A stretch of 64,000 nt of DNA from Rhodoplanes sp. Z2-YC6860 (GCF_001579845.1 NZ_CP007440.1:1-64000), one strand, 5' to 3'; shown: positions 47,895 to 56,502, counted from the stretch's first letter. Notes: generated by a model from the sequence alone, not told the origin. Numbers and translations: made by a program.

Positions 47895-48722
47895 ATGTCT
47901 TACGCAACGATCATGGTGCACGTTGATGCCGGCGGCGAGTTGGATGGGCGCGTCCGCATCGCTGCGCAATTGGCCGACCGCTTTCAATCCCGACTGATCG
48001 GGATCAGCTCGTGGACGCCGCGACCTCCCTTCGCGATTGAGGGCGTGGTCATAGATCCTAAGCTGACAACCGATGAAATCGCCGGCCGAAGTGTCGCACT
48101 CAAAGCGCGGGGCGAGGAGTTCAAGAAAGTTGCTGGGCTTAAGGGCCAGAGAGTAGAGTGGCGATGCGCCCAGGAATTTCCAACCCCATACGTGATGCGA
48201 GAAGCTCGCGCTGCCGACCTTCTGGTCATCACCAGAGAACGGAGAAATCTCGACCCTTATCTCTACGTCGATCCTGGTTCGCTATTGCTGGGCGCGGGGC
48301 GGCCGGTTCTTCTGGTGCCGCCGGGTGTCAGCTCCATGGATGCGAAAAAGGTCGTGGTGGCCTGGAAGGATACACGTGAAGCACGTCGAGCCATTCGAGA
48401 CGCTCTGCCGTTACTTAAGCAGGCCGAAACGGTGATTGTAGTCGAATTCTGCCAGAGCCCGCACGAAGTGGGCCCGGCACAGCAAAGGCTAGGCGATGTC
48501 GTGCAATATTTGGCCTCCCATCACATCACTTCAGTGTTGCAACGGGTGCAGCCTCTGAAGGATGTGGCAGAGGACAGTTTGCTCCAGTTCGTGCAGCGAG
48601 AATCCGCAGACCTCATTGTTGCGGGCGCCTACGGGCACAGCCGGGTGGGCGAATGGATCTTCGGCGGCGTGACCGAAGCGTTGCTTACCCGCAGCCCAGT
48701 CTGCTGTCTGCTTTCCCACTGA
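47895..48722 (+). CDS. Universal stress protein with two Usp domains
   Basis: A 275-aa tandem UspA. The first domain begins MSYATIMVHVDAGGELDGRVR; the second begins KKVVVAWKDTREARRAIRDALPLL and ends with GAYGHSRVGEWIFGGVTEALL, the ATP-binding G-x2-G-x9-G type loop. Tandem Usp proteins of this kind accumulate under energy or oxygen stress. ATG 47895 is used; upstream residues lack family similarity. Confidence 0.9.
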   Translation: MSYATIMVHVDAGGELDGRVRIAAQLADRFQSRLIGISSWTPRPPFAIEGVVIDPKLTTDEIAGRSVALKARGEEFKKVAGLKGQRVEWRCAQEFPTPYVMREARAADLLVITRERRNLDPYLYVDPGSLLLGAGRPVLLVPPGVSSMDAKKVVVAWKDTREARRAIRDALPLLKQAETVIVVEFCQSPHEVGPAQQRLGDVVQYLASHHITSVLQRVQPLKDVAEDSLLQFVQRESADLIVAGAYGHSRVGEWIFGGVTEALLTRSPVCCLLSH

Positions 48723-48735
48723 GGATCGACGGTCG

Positions 48736-49077
48736 CTATTGCTGGATGCTGCGGACATACGCGGCGAGCGCGTCGGCGTCCGGCCGACTGAACCGGAACA
48801 TCGGCATATCTTCATGACCAGGAAGCAAACCACGGCGAAGCCGTCGTGCGAAGGTAGAAAGATCAAGCCGATCCCCGAAATGTGCAAATCGCGGCGCACC
48901 CGCACGTGGGCTTTCGCCGGATTTGCCGATCGCGTGGCATTGACCACACATCCGTTTCGCCAACGTCTGCCCACGTCGCTGCAAGGTGAGCGCGTCGGCC
49001 GTCGAGGGAGCGGACCACATCAAAACGATGAGTACCGCGACAATGGCCTTCTGGCAGACGCGAGTTGGCGATGTCAT
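48736..49077 (-). CDS. Small c-type cytochrome
   Basis: A 113-aa exported mono-haem cytochrome. The signal peptide VAVLIVLMWSAPSTADA leads into GQTLAKRMCGQCHAIG with haem motif CGQCH; the likely Met ligand is in GHEDMPMFRFS near residue 93. It has the same layout as 49404 and the relic at 15117. The start is ATG 49077. It converges with the UspA gene, the stops being 13 bp apart. Confidence 0.85.
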   Translation of the reverse strand: MTSPTRVCQKAIVAVLIVLMWSAPSTADALTLQRRGQTLAKRMCGQCHAIGKSGESPRAGAPRFAHFGDRLDLSTFARRLRRGLLPGHEDMPMFRFSRPDADALAAYVRSIQQ

Positions 49078-49181
49078 GCGGTTCTCCGGAAGCTTCAGGC
49101 AGACGGCCACTCTAGGCATCGGTCAGACCTGTTCGGTCACGGGTGCCGGTCCGCGCCTGCACGAGCCCATGCGCGGCGCCT

Positions 49182-49373
49182 CTACTCGACCCAATCCTGC
49201 CAGTGGGTCGGTCGAACATCCACGGTGCGCTCGCTCCGGGCATCAACCAACCGATATCCAATCCTCCGGCAGGGAAATACCAACGCATGCACTTTTCCCA
49301 ATGCGTCGATGACGGCCAACCGCAGATCTCGATCGGTCGGAATTTTGTCTATTGAGCTTGCAGAGCGCCACAT
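49182..49373 (-). CDS. Small 63-aa protein of a repeated local family
   Basis: A 63-aa ORF whose sequence parallels the 62-aa ORF at 52974: both begin MW, have a DRD then hydrophobic AV segment, a CRR motif, and end in an RPTHW tail (VDVRPTHWQDW here, LDIRPTHWREW there). Conservation between two copies makes it a real protein. There is no signal peptide; the function is unknown. Confidence 0.65.
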   Translation of the reverse strand: MWRSASSIDKIPTDRDLRLAVIDALGKVHALVFPCRRIGYRLVDARSERTVDVRPTHWQDWVE

Positions 49374-49403
49374 GTCTGTTTCAACGAGTTGCCCGCCGAG
49401 GAC

Positions 49404-49715
49404 CTATTTCAAGCTTGAAATGTAGGCGGCAAGGTCCGCGGCAGCAGGACGACTTAGCCCCATGTCCGGCATCTTCGGATGTGGAAGGAGCAGAAAGAGC
49501 GCGAGCTTGCCTGCCTCAAGGTCGGGCGTTCGGGCGATACTGCCGAATGGCGGCGCCTCGCCAGTGGGACTGCGCTGATCCTGCGAGACGGCGTGGCAAG
49601 GCGAGCACCACCGCCGTGCCAGGGTCTCACCGTTCTTTACGTCTGCGGCGAACGTCTGAATGGGCCCTGCTGTCAACAATGCCAAGCAGGTCGCACCTGC
49701 AAACCGAGCGGCCAT
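49404..49715 (-). CDS. Small c-type cytochrome
   Basis: A 103-aa exported mono-haem cytochrome. Signal peptide FAGATCLALLTAGPIQTFA, haem motif CSPCH near residue 36, likely Met ligand in HPKMPDMGLS near residue 83. It starts at ATG 49715 behind AAGGAG. It is divergent from the FixK-like regulator, sharing the 49716-49854 intergenic region. Confidence 0.85.
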   Translation of the reverse strand: MAARFAGATCLALLTAGPIQTFAADVKNGETLARRWCSPCHAVSQDQRSPTGEAPPFGSIARTPDLEAGKLALFLLLPHPKMPDMGLSRPAAADLAAYISSLK

Positions 49716-49763
49716 ATTGTGCTCCTTTGACGCTGGATTCTAACAACTTTCGTCAGTTTGGCG

Positions 49764-49783
49764 CCTAAGGGATTCCCCTTAGG
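49764..49783. promoter_or_regulatory. Inverted repeat in the cytochrome/FixK-like intergenic region
   Basis: CCTAAGGG, 4-nt spacer, CCCTTAGG: a perfect 8-bp inverted repeat centred about 81 bp before the regulator start and 58 bp before the divergent cytochrome start. It could be an operator for a second regulator or an RNA hairpin. It does not match the FixK half-site. Confidence 0.35.
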
Positions 49784-49854
49784 GGGATTATCTGAATTTT
49801 GCAGCGCGTCCCCATAGGCGAGCATGTTCCATCAGCAATTTAGGGAGCAAGCCG

Positions 49855-50541
49855 ATGCCGATCGTGACCAAGGCGGTGAATGCCAAGACCCAGCCGACGC
49901 TCGATGCCCGTGCACCGGCAGCGATACTCGGGGCCACTCTCAGCGACGAGTTGGGTTCGATGGGTGCGAAAATGGCCTATGCCCGCAACGAAGAAATCTT
50001 TGGAGAAGGCGAACCGGCGGAATATCTGTACCAAGTCGTCAGCGGCAGCGTGCGCTGCAGCCGGATCCTTGCCGACGGCCGGCGTCAGATCAGCGCGTTC
50101 TATTTGCCGGGTGATTTCTTCGGGCTTGAGATCGGCGACGAGCATTCATCGTCCTGCGAGTCGATGGGCGCGACCAGCGTAGTGGTGTTCAAACGCAGCG
50201 CCATCATTGAACGTGCCAAGCGGGACTTGAACGTCGCTCGAAAACTCTGGGAGATCACGACTGCCGATTTGGCCCGCGCTCAAACGCATGCTCTGCAGCT
50301 GATCCGCAGCGCCGAGGAGCGCGTCAGCTCATTTCTGCTCGCAATGGCTTCTCGCAGCTCCAACACCGTCGAATTTGAGCTGCCGATGACCCGGCAGGAC
50401 ATTGCCGATCATCTCGGGCTGACCATCGAGACGGTTTCGCGCTCCATGACGCACTTTAGGGACATTGGACTCATTGCTCTGCCCTGCTCGCGACGCGTCG
50501 TGCTGCTGAAGCGGTCGGGGCTTGAGCGGCTAAATGGCTGA
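49855..50541 (+). CDS. Crp/Fnr-family regulator, FixK-like
   Basis: A 228-aa regulator with a cNMP-type sensor domain (about residues 45-125, EPAEYLYQVVSGSVRCSRIL) and a C-terminal HTH_Crp domain (MTRQDIADHLGLTIETVSRSMTHFRDIGLI). The recognition helix has E192-x2-S195-R196, which in FNR/FixK proteins contacts TTGAT half-sites. No cluster of N-terminal Cys residues is present, so it is FixK-like and not an iron-sulphur FNR; a single Cys at 211 lies just after the HTH. It is the likely reader of the TTGA-TCAA boxes throughout this window. Confidence 0.88.
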   Translation: MPIVTKAVNAKTQPTLDARAPAAILGATLSDELGSMGAKMAYARNEEIFGEGEPAEYLYQVVSGSVRCSRILADGRRQISAFYLPGDFFGLEIGDEHSSSCESMGATSVVVFKRSAIIERAKRDLNVARKLWEITTADLARAQTHALQLIRSAEERVSSFLLAMASRSSNTVEFELPMTRQDIADHLGLTIETVSRSMTHFRDIGLIALPCSRRVVLLKRSGLERLNG

Positions 50542-50575
50542 CCGAATATCGTAGGTCGATGCAGGGAGAATGCAG

Positions 50576-51028
50576 ATGAGAAAGCCCGCTATACGACATG
50601 GCGACTGGGTCGTGGTGTGCGACGGCCGCAAGGCCTTGATCCTGGAAAACACCGGCGACGAGAAGTTCCCAATTCTGCATGCAAGGGAATCGCACGACCA
50701 TCCGGATGCATCAACCCACGAACAAGGCGCCGCTCCCCCTGGACGTTCTTTCCAATCCGTTGGAACGCGGCGTAGCGCTGTCAGTCAGACTGACTGGCAT
50801 GACGAATCCGAACGCGCTTTCCTCAAAGATCTCGCGCACCGACTCAATTCAGCGGTCGCAGCAGGTCAGACCGGCGCGCTCACAATGATCGCCCCGCCGC
50901 GTGCGTTGGGAATGATCAGGCCCGCTTATTCGCCCGCTCTTCGACGTGCGATCGTGCAGGAAATTGATAAGGATCTCGTGAAGAGCCCGATTTACGAGGT
51001 CGAGCGGCTGGTGACGTCCGCCGCCTGA
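50576..51028 (+). CDS. Host attachment protein family member
   Basis: A 150-aa soluble protein matching the family named for attachment to host cells (related to eRF1-like folds): IRHGDWVVVCDGRKALILENTGDEKFP and the C-terminal TMIAPPRALGMIRPAYSPALRRAIVQEIDKDL. Start ATG 50576 is preferred to 50570, which lies too near the GGGAG site. It follows the FixK-like gene by 34 bp. Confidence 0.8.
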   Translation: MRKPAIRHGDWVVVCDGRKALILENTGDEKFPILHARESHDHPDASTHEQGAAPPGRSFQSVGTRRSAVSQTDWHDESERAFLKDLAHRLNSAVAAGQTGALTMIAPPRALGMIRPAYSPALRRAIVQEIDKDLVKSPIYEVERLVTSAA

Positions 51029-51049
51029 TCCGGCGCGACTGCATTAGGG

Positions 51050-51411
51050 AAGTTCAAGTTCGGAAATCCGTTTGGCTTCTGGCCGGTGATCGCGGCTTTG
51101 CCTTGTTTCCCGGCATCGCATGGTCGCCGGGCGTCTCATTGCCGACCGGCTTGGTGGCGACTGGACGATTGCCGGCGCCGTGGTGGTGGGTCTGATCGAT
51201 GTCGACGCGATCACCCTGTCGTTGGCGCGCTTGGCACCTCAGTCGCTTGGCAGTCGCGAGGCAGCTGTCGCCATTCTTTGTGCTGTCGCCACCGACACCC
51301 GGAGTCCTTGGGCGAGTCCGCTTTACGATGAATGTCGTAACCTTTTCTCTCGGCTCGCTGGCGGCGGGCGCCGTTTTGCTCTGGGCTGCGCTGCCTTTTT
51401 GGCAAAGCTAG
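51050..51411 (+). pseudogene. Frameshifted 5'-truncated DUF4010/MgtC-like relic
   Basis: Three frames must be joined to read the protein: NPFGFWPVIAALPC in one frame from about 51053, AGRLIADRLGGDWTIAGAVV and GLIDVDAITLSLARLAPQSL in the next from 51120, and VVTFSLGSLAAGAVLLWAALPFW in the third. The pieces in order match the C-terminal half of DUF4010 membrane proteins. The N-terminal half is absent, and the last stop codon overlaps the insertion site of the IS630 element. It cannot encode a working protein. Confidence 0.65.
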
Positions 51412-51417
51412 AGCGGT

Positions 51418-52071
51418 TCACAATTTGACGGAAGCGTATCCGGCGTTTGCGAAGTAGTTGCTGCATTCGCGGGGGCCTATGGTTGTGACGAGGCTGCCGA
51501 TTTGGCGCCAGACATCGTCGATGGTGCGCCTTTGAGCCATGCGCATCCAATGTTTGATCTTGGCGAAGGCCTGCTCGATCGGATTGAGGTCCGGCGAGTA
51601 GGGCGGCAGGTACCAGAGCCTGGCTCCGGCTGCTCTTATGATCTGTCGCAGCACGGCAGCCTTGTGGCTTCCGAGGTTGTCCATGACGACAATATCGCCG
51701 GCCTTCAGTGCGGGAACGAGTTGCTGCTGGACATAGGCTCGGAAGCACTCGCCGTTGATCGGGCCATCGAACACGCAAGGGGCTGTGAGGCCGTCGTGGC
51801 GGAGCGCGCCGAGGAAGGTCAGCGTCCGCCAATGACCATGCGGCGCGTAAGCTCGCAGGCGATCGCCCTTGCGTCCCCATCCGCGCAGCGGGGCCATGCT
51901 GGTCTTGATCCAGGTTTCGTCGATGAGGACCAAACGCCGTGGATCGAGACCGGCCTGCCAGGATCGCCAGCGCTTTCGTCTGCGGGCGATGTCGGCCCGG
52001 GCCTGTTCAAGCGCGAACAGTGTTTTTTTTGAACCGCAGGTCTTCGCGCCGCAGGAACAGCCACACGGCAT
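51418..52071 (-). CDS. IS630 transposase, C-terminal (DDE) part
   Basis: The second frame of the transposase: LVLIDETWIKTSM, IVVMDNLGSHK and YSPDLNPIEQAFAKIKHWMR carry the catalytic Asp, Asp and Glu. It overlaps the first frame at a run of A residues on the minus strand (plus-strand T-run near 52020-52030), the usual place for programmed frameshifting that joins both parts into one enzyme. Confidence 0.9.
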   Translation of the reverse strand: MPCGCSCGAKTCGSKKTLFALEQARADIARRRKRWRSWQAGLDPRRLVLIDETWIKTSMAPLRGWGRKGDRLRAYAPHGHWRTLTFLGALRHDGLTAPCVFDGPINGECFRAYVQQQLVPALKAGDIVVMDNLGSHKAAVLRQIIRAAGARLWYLPPYSPDLNPIEQAFAKIKHWMRMAQRRTIDDVWRQIGSLVTTIGPRECSNYFANAGYASVKL

Positions 52072-52405
52072 TGTGCGAGACCTTTACCCCACGCGCGGCA
52101 AGTTCGTCCTTCAGCCCATGCAGGGTCAGATGCGGGGTCTGTCTGATGCGCTCCAGGATGAAGGCCCGATGCGGATCGAGCACCGGCTTGCGATATCCAC
52201 CCATCTTGCTCGGCGACACTGAGCCAGTCGTCCGATAGCGCTGAGACCACTTCACCACCGACGACACCGCCACGCCGAACCGCGAAGCCACCGTCCGGCA
52301 GCTCTCACCGTTCCGCACCGCCGCAACGACACGCTCACGCAGATCATTGGACAGAGGTCGGGTCATGAGCTGCTGGCCTCCAACCCAGCCAGCAGCTTGA
52401 ATCAC
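52007..52405 (-). CDS. IS630 transposase, N-terminal (helix-turn-helix) part
   Basis: The first frame of the transposase: LSNDLRERVVAAVRNGESCRTVASRFGVAVSSVVKWSQRYR is the DNA-binding HTH of IS630 elements, followed by a winged-helix-like stretch ending LRFKKNTVRA. The family start is the Met of MTRPLSND at residue 14, and the longer start shown is uncertain. It continues into the DDE part by frameshift at the A-run. Confidence 0.85.
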   Translation of the reverse strand: MIQAAGWVGGQQLMTRPLSNDLRERVVAAVRNGESCRTVASRFGVAVSSVVKWSQRYRTTGSVSPSKMGGYRKPVLDPHRAFILERIRQTPHLTLHGLKDELAARGVKVSHNAVWLFLRREDLRFKKNTVRA

Positions 52406-52619
52406 AATTCGAAGCCCAGCGGAATCCCCAGCGATTCAGAAAAGAAGTGAACCGCTCTAGCAGGCAGATCCCAACCCGCCCAGGCGTCTTGATTCTCAAC
52501 TGTAGCAACACCCCGCGAGGCAGAGTGCTCCTGGGCTTCTGTTTGAGGCAGCCTGCAGGGCGCTGGCCGACCTGATCGGCATCCGGTAAAATCAATCACG
52601 AACCGTGTTGGGGTAGAGC

Positions 52620-52967
52620 ATGACCGTAGATCGGTTCATCGCGTGCGAAAACATCAAGCATTTTCAAGAAATGCTGCTGTCGGATGACATCCGGCCGGAC
52701 GTGAGGTCGCGCGTTCACAAGCTTCTGGTCGAGGAAGAGGATAAGCTTGGCAAAGATCTGGAGTTGCTCGAACGGCTCGAAAGACACATTACGAACGGTG
52801 CGCAGCGGATCGAAGCACAGCGACTGCGTGTGGTGGTCATGCAGCGCGACGGTCACGATGGTCTTCGAGACGCCCAAGCGTTGCTGGATGGGTTTATAGA
52901 GACCCAAAGCCTCTTTTTGACATACCGCCAGCGCGTGGCAGAAGAAGTCGAACGTAATCGCATCTGA
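52620..52967 (+). CDS. Small conserved hypothetical protein, coiled-coil
   Basis: A 115-aa charged helical protein. The segment LVEEEDKLGKDLELLERLERHITNG has coiled-coil character, and the C-terminus ends LLDGFIETQSLFLTYRQRVAEEV. No signal peptide or known motif. ATG 52620 follows weak purine-rich sequence. The function is unknown. Confidence 0.6.
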   Translation: MTVDRFIACENIKHFQEMLLSDDIRPDVRSRVHKLLVEEEDKLGKDLELLERLERHITNGAQRIEAQRLRVVVMQRDGHDGLRDAQALLDGFIETQSLFLTYRQRVAEEVERNRI

Positions 52968-52973
52968 CTGTCA

Positions 52974-53162
52974 CTACGGTTCCTTTGGCACCCACTCTCG
53001 CCAATGTGTCGGGCGTATATCCAACCAACGCTTACTTTTCGCAGCAATCCACCCGCCTGGAACCCGCCGGCAGGCGAACACCAGCGGGTGTTCGCCATCT
53101 TCGTTGACCACAGCAATTTCGATATCGCGGTCGAACGGCGCTGATGAAATCGGCTGCCACAT
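52974..53162 (-). CDS. Small 62-aa protein, paralogue of the ORF at 49182
   Basis: A 62-aa ORF sharing the MW start, DRDIEIAV segment, CRR motif and RPTHWREW tail with the 63-aa ORF at 49182. Two copies within 4 kb make chance unlikely. ATG 53162 lies 41 bp after the centre of a FixK-type box with perfect halves (53197-53210). The function is unknown. Confidence 0.7.
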   Translation of the reverse strand: MWQPISSAPFDRDIEIAVVNEDGEHPLVFACRRVPGGWIAAKSKRWLDIRPTHWREWVPKEP

Positions 53163-53196
53163 TCAAAATAGGACGCATGCATTTGGTTCCGAGCAC

Positions 53197-53210
53197 TTGA
53201 TTCAGATCAA
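53197..53210. promoter_or_regulatory. FixK/FNR-type box upstream of the 62-aa gene
   Basis: TTGATTCAGATCAA has perfect TTGAT and ATCAA halves. The centre is 41 bp before ATG 53162, shorter than usual, so the transcript may be nearly leaderless or the true start is later. Confidence 0.65.
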
Positions 53211-53225
53211 AAAACGCAGATGCGC

Positions 53226-55775
53226 TCACAGTCGCAATTGGGTGCGCCAAAATGGCTTCAGCGATTCGAGAACAATCAACACCGCTGCACCTGCAATGAG
53301 CGTCAGAGCTAGATCGTCTAGATGCAATGGACCAAATCTGAACAAAGCGCTTGCACTGGGCCACGAGAGACTGACGGCAAGGATTGCGACGACACCTAGC
53401 AGAATCCAAGCCAGTGCGGGGTTCGGGCGTTTAAAGGCTGCGGCCAGCGAAGCGCCAAACGAGCGATTGATCAGAATAAGACTGAAGATCGAAGTCACCA
53501 GCGAGAAGAAGACCAAAGCCCGTAGCTCGTCTTCAGGCATGCCGCGCTTCAATCCAAATATGAAAACGGCGGCCACCAATGCAAAAGCCAGGACACCCTG
53601 CAAAACGCTCCAGCCAACCAACGGCCAAGAAAAAAGTGTCTCATCAGAGGGCCTGGGCGGCCGACTCATGACATCTTTCTCGTCGGTCTCAGCTTCGAAG
53701 ACCAGGGAGCACACCGGATCAATCACCATTTCGAGGAAGGCGATGTGAATAGGGTTCAATATGATGGGCAAGCCGAAAGCTAGCGGCAGCAGCGCAAGGC
53801 CTGCGATCGGCACATGCACGGCAAATATAAAGCCCATGGCCTTCCGAAGGTTGTCGTAGATGCGGCGTCCGAGCCGCACGGCAGCCACGATTGATCCAAA
53901 ATCGTCATCCAGCAGAACAATGGAGGAGGCTTCCCGCGCCACGTCAGTTCCGCGTCCGCCCATCGCAACTCCAATATGAGCAGCCTTAAGCGACGGTGCG
54001 TCGTTGACACCATCACCCGTCATTGCGACGATTTCTCCGTCAGCCTTCAGCGCTTGTACGATTCGTAGTTTTTGTTCGGGCATGATTCGCGCAAAGACGC
54101 TGATGGTTTTGGCCCGATGTGCCAACTCGGCTTGGCCGAGCGGCTGGATTGCGTCGCCCGTCAGGACCTCGGAGGCATCGAGACCGGCCTGTTTGGCGAT
54201 GGCTCGGGCGGTTGTCGGATAGTCTCCGGTGATCATGATGACCCGGATGCCGGCCGTACGGCATTCACGTACGGCATCTGGAACACTCTTGCGCAAAGGG
54301 TCGGCCAGACCAACCAGACCGGCGAAACGAAACGAAAAATCGGCCTGCGACTGGGGGAAAGTGTCTCCGGTGTGCTTGCCTTTGGCCACACCAAGCACAC
54401 GCAGACCGTCCGCGGCCATGGCGTCAATCGCCTGCCGAATCCGACTTAGTTCCGGACCATGAAGGCCACAAAGTCGCGCAATCGTCTCGGGCGCGCCCTT
54501 GGCAGCCACGACACGCTCAGCGGAATTCTCGCTCCTTTGCCAAAGCTGTGTCATCGCTAGCAAGTCAGGACTCAAACCGTAAGTGCGCACAAGCTTCCAG
54601 TCCGGTTCCGGCATGCCATCTTTGTCGCTCAAACGATGGTCCGTCGCGAAGACGTGAAATGCCTTTTCCATAGGATCAAAGGGTTCGCGAGCGCTCGCAA
54701 GCACACCGTGGGCGGCAAGGTCGCAGAATTGAGCCGCGATCGATGAATCCATCGGACCCCGGTTTGCAAAGATTTGTCCGTCGGGCAGCCGAAGCTCCGC
54801 AATCGTCATGCGGTTTTCTGTGAGAGTGCCCGTCTTATCGGTGCACAGTACCGTTGCGGAGCCGAGCGTCTCGATGGATGCTGCGCGGCGAGTGAGAACG
54901 CGCGCTCGTGAAATTCGCCAGGCTCCCATCGCCATGAATACGGTGAGCACGACCGGAAATTCTTCCGGCAACATCGACATGCCTATTGCGATCCCAGCGA
55001 GGAGTGCGTCGAGCCAGGCTCCTCGCAAGGTCCCGTAGAGGATGATGGCGGCGAGGCTGACGAGCGCCCCGCCGATAGCACAGAGGCGAACCAATCGTGC
55101 GGTTTGAATTTTGAGGCGGGGAGGCTCGTTTCCCAGGTGACGTAGCGATTGGCCGATTTTGCCAATTTCGCTCCGCGACCCTGTCGCTATGACTTCAGCA
55201 ATTCCACTGCCGCGTATCACCAACGACCCTGAATACACGAATGGCGATTCCTCGCCGCCTGGTCGAACCGTAGTCTCATGAACAGCCGCCGAGATGCGTT
55301 TGCGCACCGGGACCGACTCGCCAGTCAGAAGAGATTCGTCGATCTGCAAGTCGCCTGCTTCGAGGAGAACACCGTCGGCTGCAACGCGATCTCCCTCTGC
55401 CAACATGATGAGATCACCACGTACGACATCGCGCCCAGCGATGCGCTCAAGCTCGCCGTCTCTGATAACCAGTGCGCGAGGGCTAGTCAGGTCACGTAGG
55501 GCCTCTAGCACGCGCTCGGTACGCGTCTCTTGAACGATAGTGATGCCAATCGACATGATGGCGAACGCGAGTAGAATCGTCGCCTCTTTAAGGTCCCCCA
55601 AGACGAGGTAGATCAACCCCGCCCCGAGCAACAGCGCGAGCATTGGCTCTCGCAGCACCTCAAGCGCAATCCTGAGCGCGGTGCGGCGGTCAGGACGGGG
55701 TAGCTCGTTGAAGCCCTCGATCTTGAGTCGAGATGCCGCCTCGATTTTCCGAAGGCCGGTGAACTGCCGAGACAT
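53226..55775 (-). CDS. Cation-transporting P-type ATPase (P2 type, Ca2+-ATPase-like)
   Basis: An 849-aa P-type ATPase with A-domain motif LLTGESVPV, phosphorylation site CTDKTGTLTEN near residue 320, hinge GDGVNDAPSL near residue 590, and about ten transmembrane segments. The fourth helix has MLPEEFPVVLTVFMAMGAWR, PEEFP in place of the PEGLP of classic Ca2+ pumps. The ion is uncertain: Ca2+ or another divalent cation. ATG 55775 is used; an in-frame GTG at 55787 is the alternative. It differs from the MgtA-type ATPase at 24945. Confidence 0.82.
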   Translation of the reverse strand: MSRQFTGLRKIEAASRLKIEGFNELPRPDRRTALRIALEVLREPMLALLLGAGLIYLVLGDLKEATILLAFAIMSIGITIVQETRTERVLEALRDLTSPRALVIRDGELERIAGRDVVRGDLIMLAEGDRVAADGVLLEAGDLQIDESLLTGESVPVRKRISAAVHETTVRPGGEESPFVYSGSLVIRGSGIAEVIATGSRSEIGKIGQSLRHLGNEPPRLKIQTARLVRLCAIGGALVSLAAIILYGTLRGAWLDALLAGIAIGMSMLPEEFPVVLTVFMAMGAWRISRARVLTRRAASIETLGSATVLCTDKTGTLTENRMTIAELRLPDGQIFANRGPMDSSIAAQFCDLAAHGVLASAREPFDPMEKAFHVFATDHRLSDKDGMPEPDWKLVRTYGLSPDLLAMTQLWQRSENSAERVVAAKGAPETIARLCGLHGPELSRIRQAIDAMAADGLRVLGVAKGKHTGDTFPQSQADFSFRFAGLVGLADPLRKSVPDAVRECRTAGIRVIMITGDYPTTARAIAKQAGLDASEVLTGDAIQPLGQAELAHRAKTISVFARIMPEQKLRIVQALKADGEIVAMTGDGVNDAPSLKAAHIGVAMGGRGTDVAREASSIVLLDDDFGSIVAAVRLGRRIYDNLRKAMGFIFAVHVPIAGLALLPLAFGLPIILNPIHIAFLEMVIDPVCSLVFEAETDEKDVMSRPPRPSDETLFSWPLVGWSVLQGVLAFALVAAVFIFGLKRGMPEDELRALVFFSLVTSIFSLILINRSFGASLAAAFKRPNPALAWILLGVVAILAVSLSWPSASALFRFGPLHLDDLALTLIAGAAVLIVLESLKPFWRTQLRL

Positions 55776-55895
55776 GCTAAAGACCACTTGTGCCGTTCTT
55801 CGTTGCTCGGCGGGTCGCCAAGGCGACCCTGCTGCCCAGCAAACTTGTCTCCGGCCTGCACGATACCTGTCAGCTCGGCTTTAACCAGCGCGATG

Positions 55896-56450
55896 CTAGC
55901 GCCATGCCAGAGGGAGCATCCGCAAAAGCGTTCGGTCACGCAGCACCCAATGGTGAAGAAGTGCAGCGGCGGCATGAAAGGCTGCAAGGATGATCAATGC
56001 GTTTGCGAGCACCTCATGAATTTCCTTGACCGAGCGGGCGAAGCCGCGATCAGCAACCCACGGTGAGGCGATCTCCGTCAGACCAAACAGCGGCAATGTG
56101 TCGCCACGCGCGAATTGCAGCAGGATCCCGGAAATTGGAACGGCGACCAGAAGGCCGTAAAGGATATAATGAATGAGCCGTCCAGCACGATCGAGCCATA
56201 CACCTAGAATCGTGTGCTCGATCGGCGGCGGTGGATCAGCGAGCCGCCACAACAAGCGCAGCACAAGGATCCCGATTACTGCGAGCCCCGTGGAGATGTG
56301 TACAAACAGGCTCGCCGCCCGTGCGGCGCCTTTGGGAAACACATCGTCGAATTGACCAAGAGCCCAAGCAAGGATCACCAGCGCGACCGTAATCCAATGC
56401 ATGGTTTGTGGGATGGCACCATAACCCGCTGTCGAGTTGCGCAAATGCAT
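55896..56450 (-). CDS. Cytochrome b561-family membrane protein
   Basis: A 184-aa membrane cytochrome with four hydrophobic segments and paired His residues in QTMHWITVALVILAWAL, SLFVHISTGLAVIGIL, RLIHYILYGLLVAVPISG and the C-terminal AAFHAAAALLHHWVL. It is the counterpart of the protein at 43366. ATG 56450 matches the family start. The FixK-type box 56503-56516 is centred 59 bp upstream. Confidence 0.85.
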   Translation of the reverse strand: MHLRNSTAGYGAIPQTMHWITVALVILAWALGQFDDVFPKGAARAASLFVHISTGLAVIGILVLRLLWRLADPPPPIEHTILGVWLDRAGRLIHYILYGLLVAVPISGILLQFARGDTLPLFGLTEIASPWVADRGFARSVKEIHEVLANALIILAAFHAAAALLHHWVLRDRTLLRMLPLAWR

Positions 56451-56502
56451 CTTCAATGTCCTCCCACTCAAACAATCAAATCGCGCAGCCGGCACAAGCG
56501 TA

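Larger units (their letters stand above)
51411..52457 (-). mobile_element. IS630-family insertion sequence
   Basis: A 1047-bp element bounded by perfect 11-bp inverted repeats GAGCGGTTCAC / GTGAACCGCTC, flanked by TA on both sides (51409-51410 and 52458-52459), the expected TA target duplication of this family. It carries two overlapping transposase frames on the minus strand. It inserted at the end of the DUF4010 relic. The ends look intact, so the element may be recent. Confidence 0.9.

Noticed and set aside
52344-52619. Minus-strand frames next to the right end of the IS630 element
   Set aside because: They cross the inverted repeat and resemble no protein.
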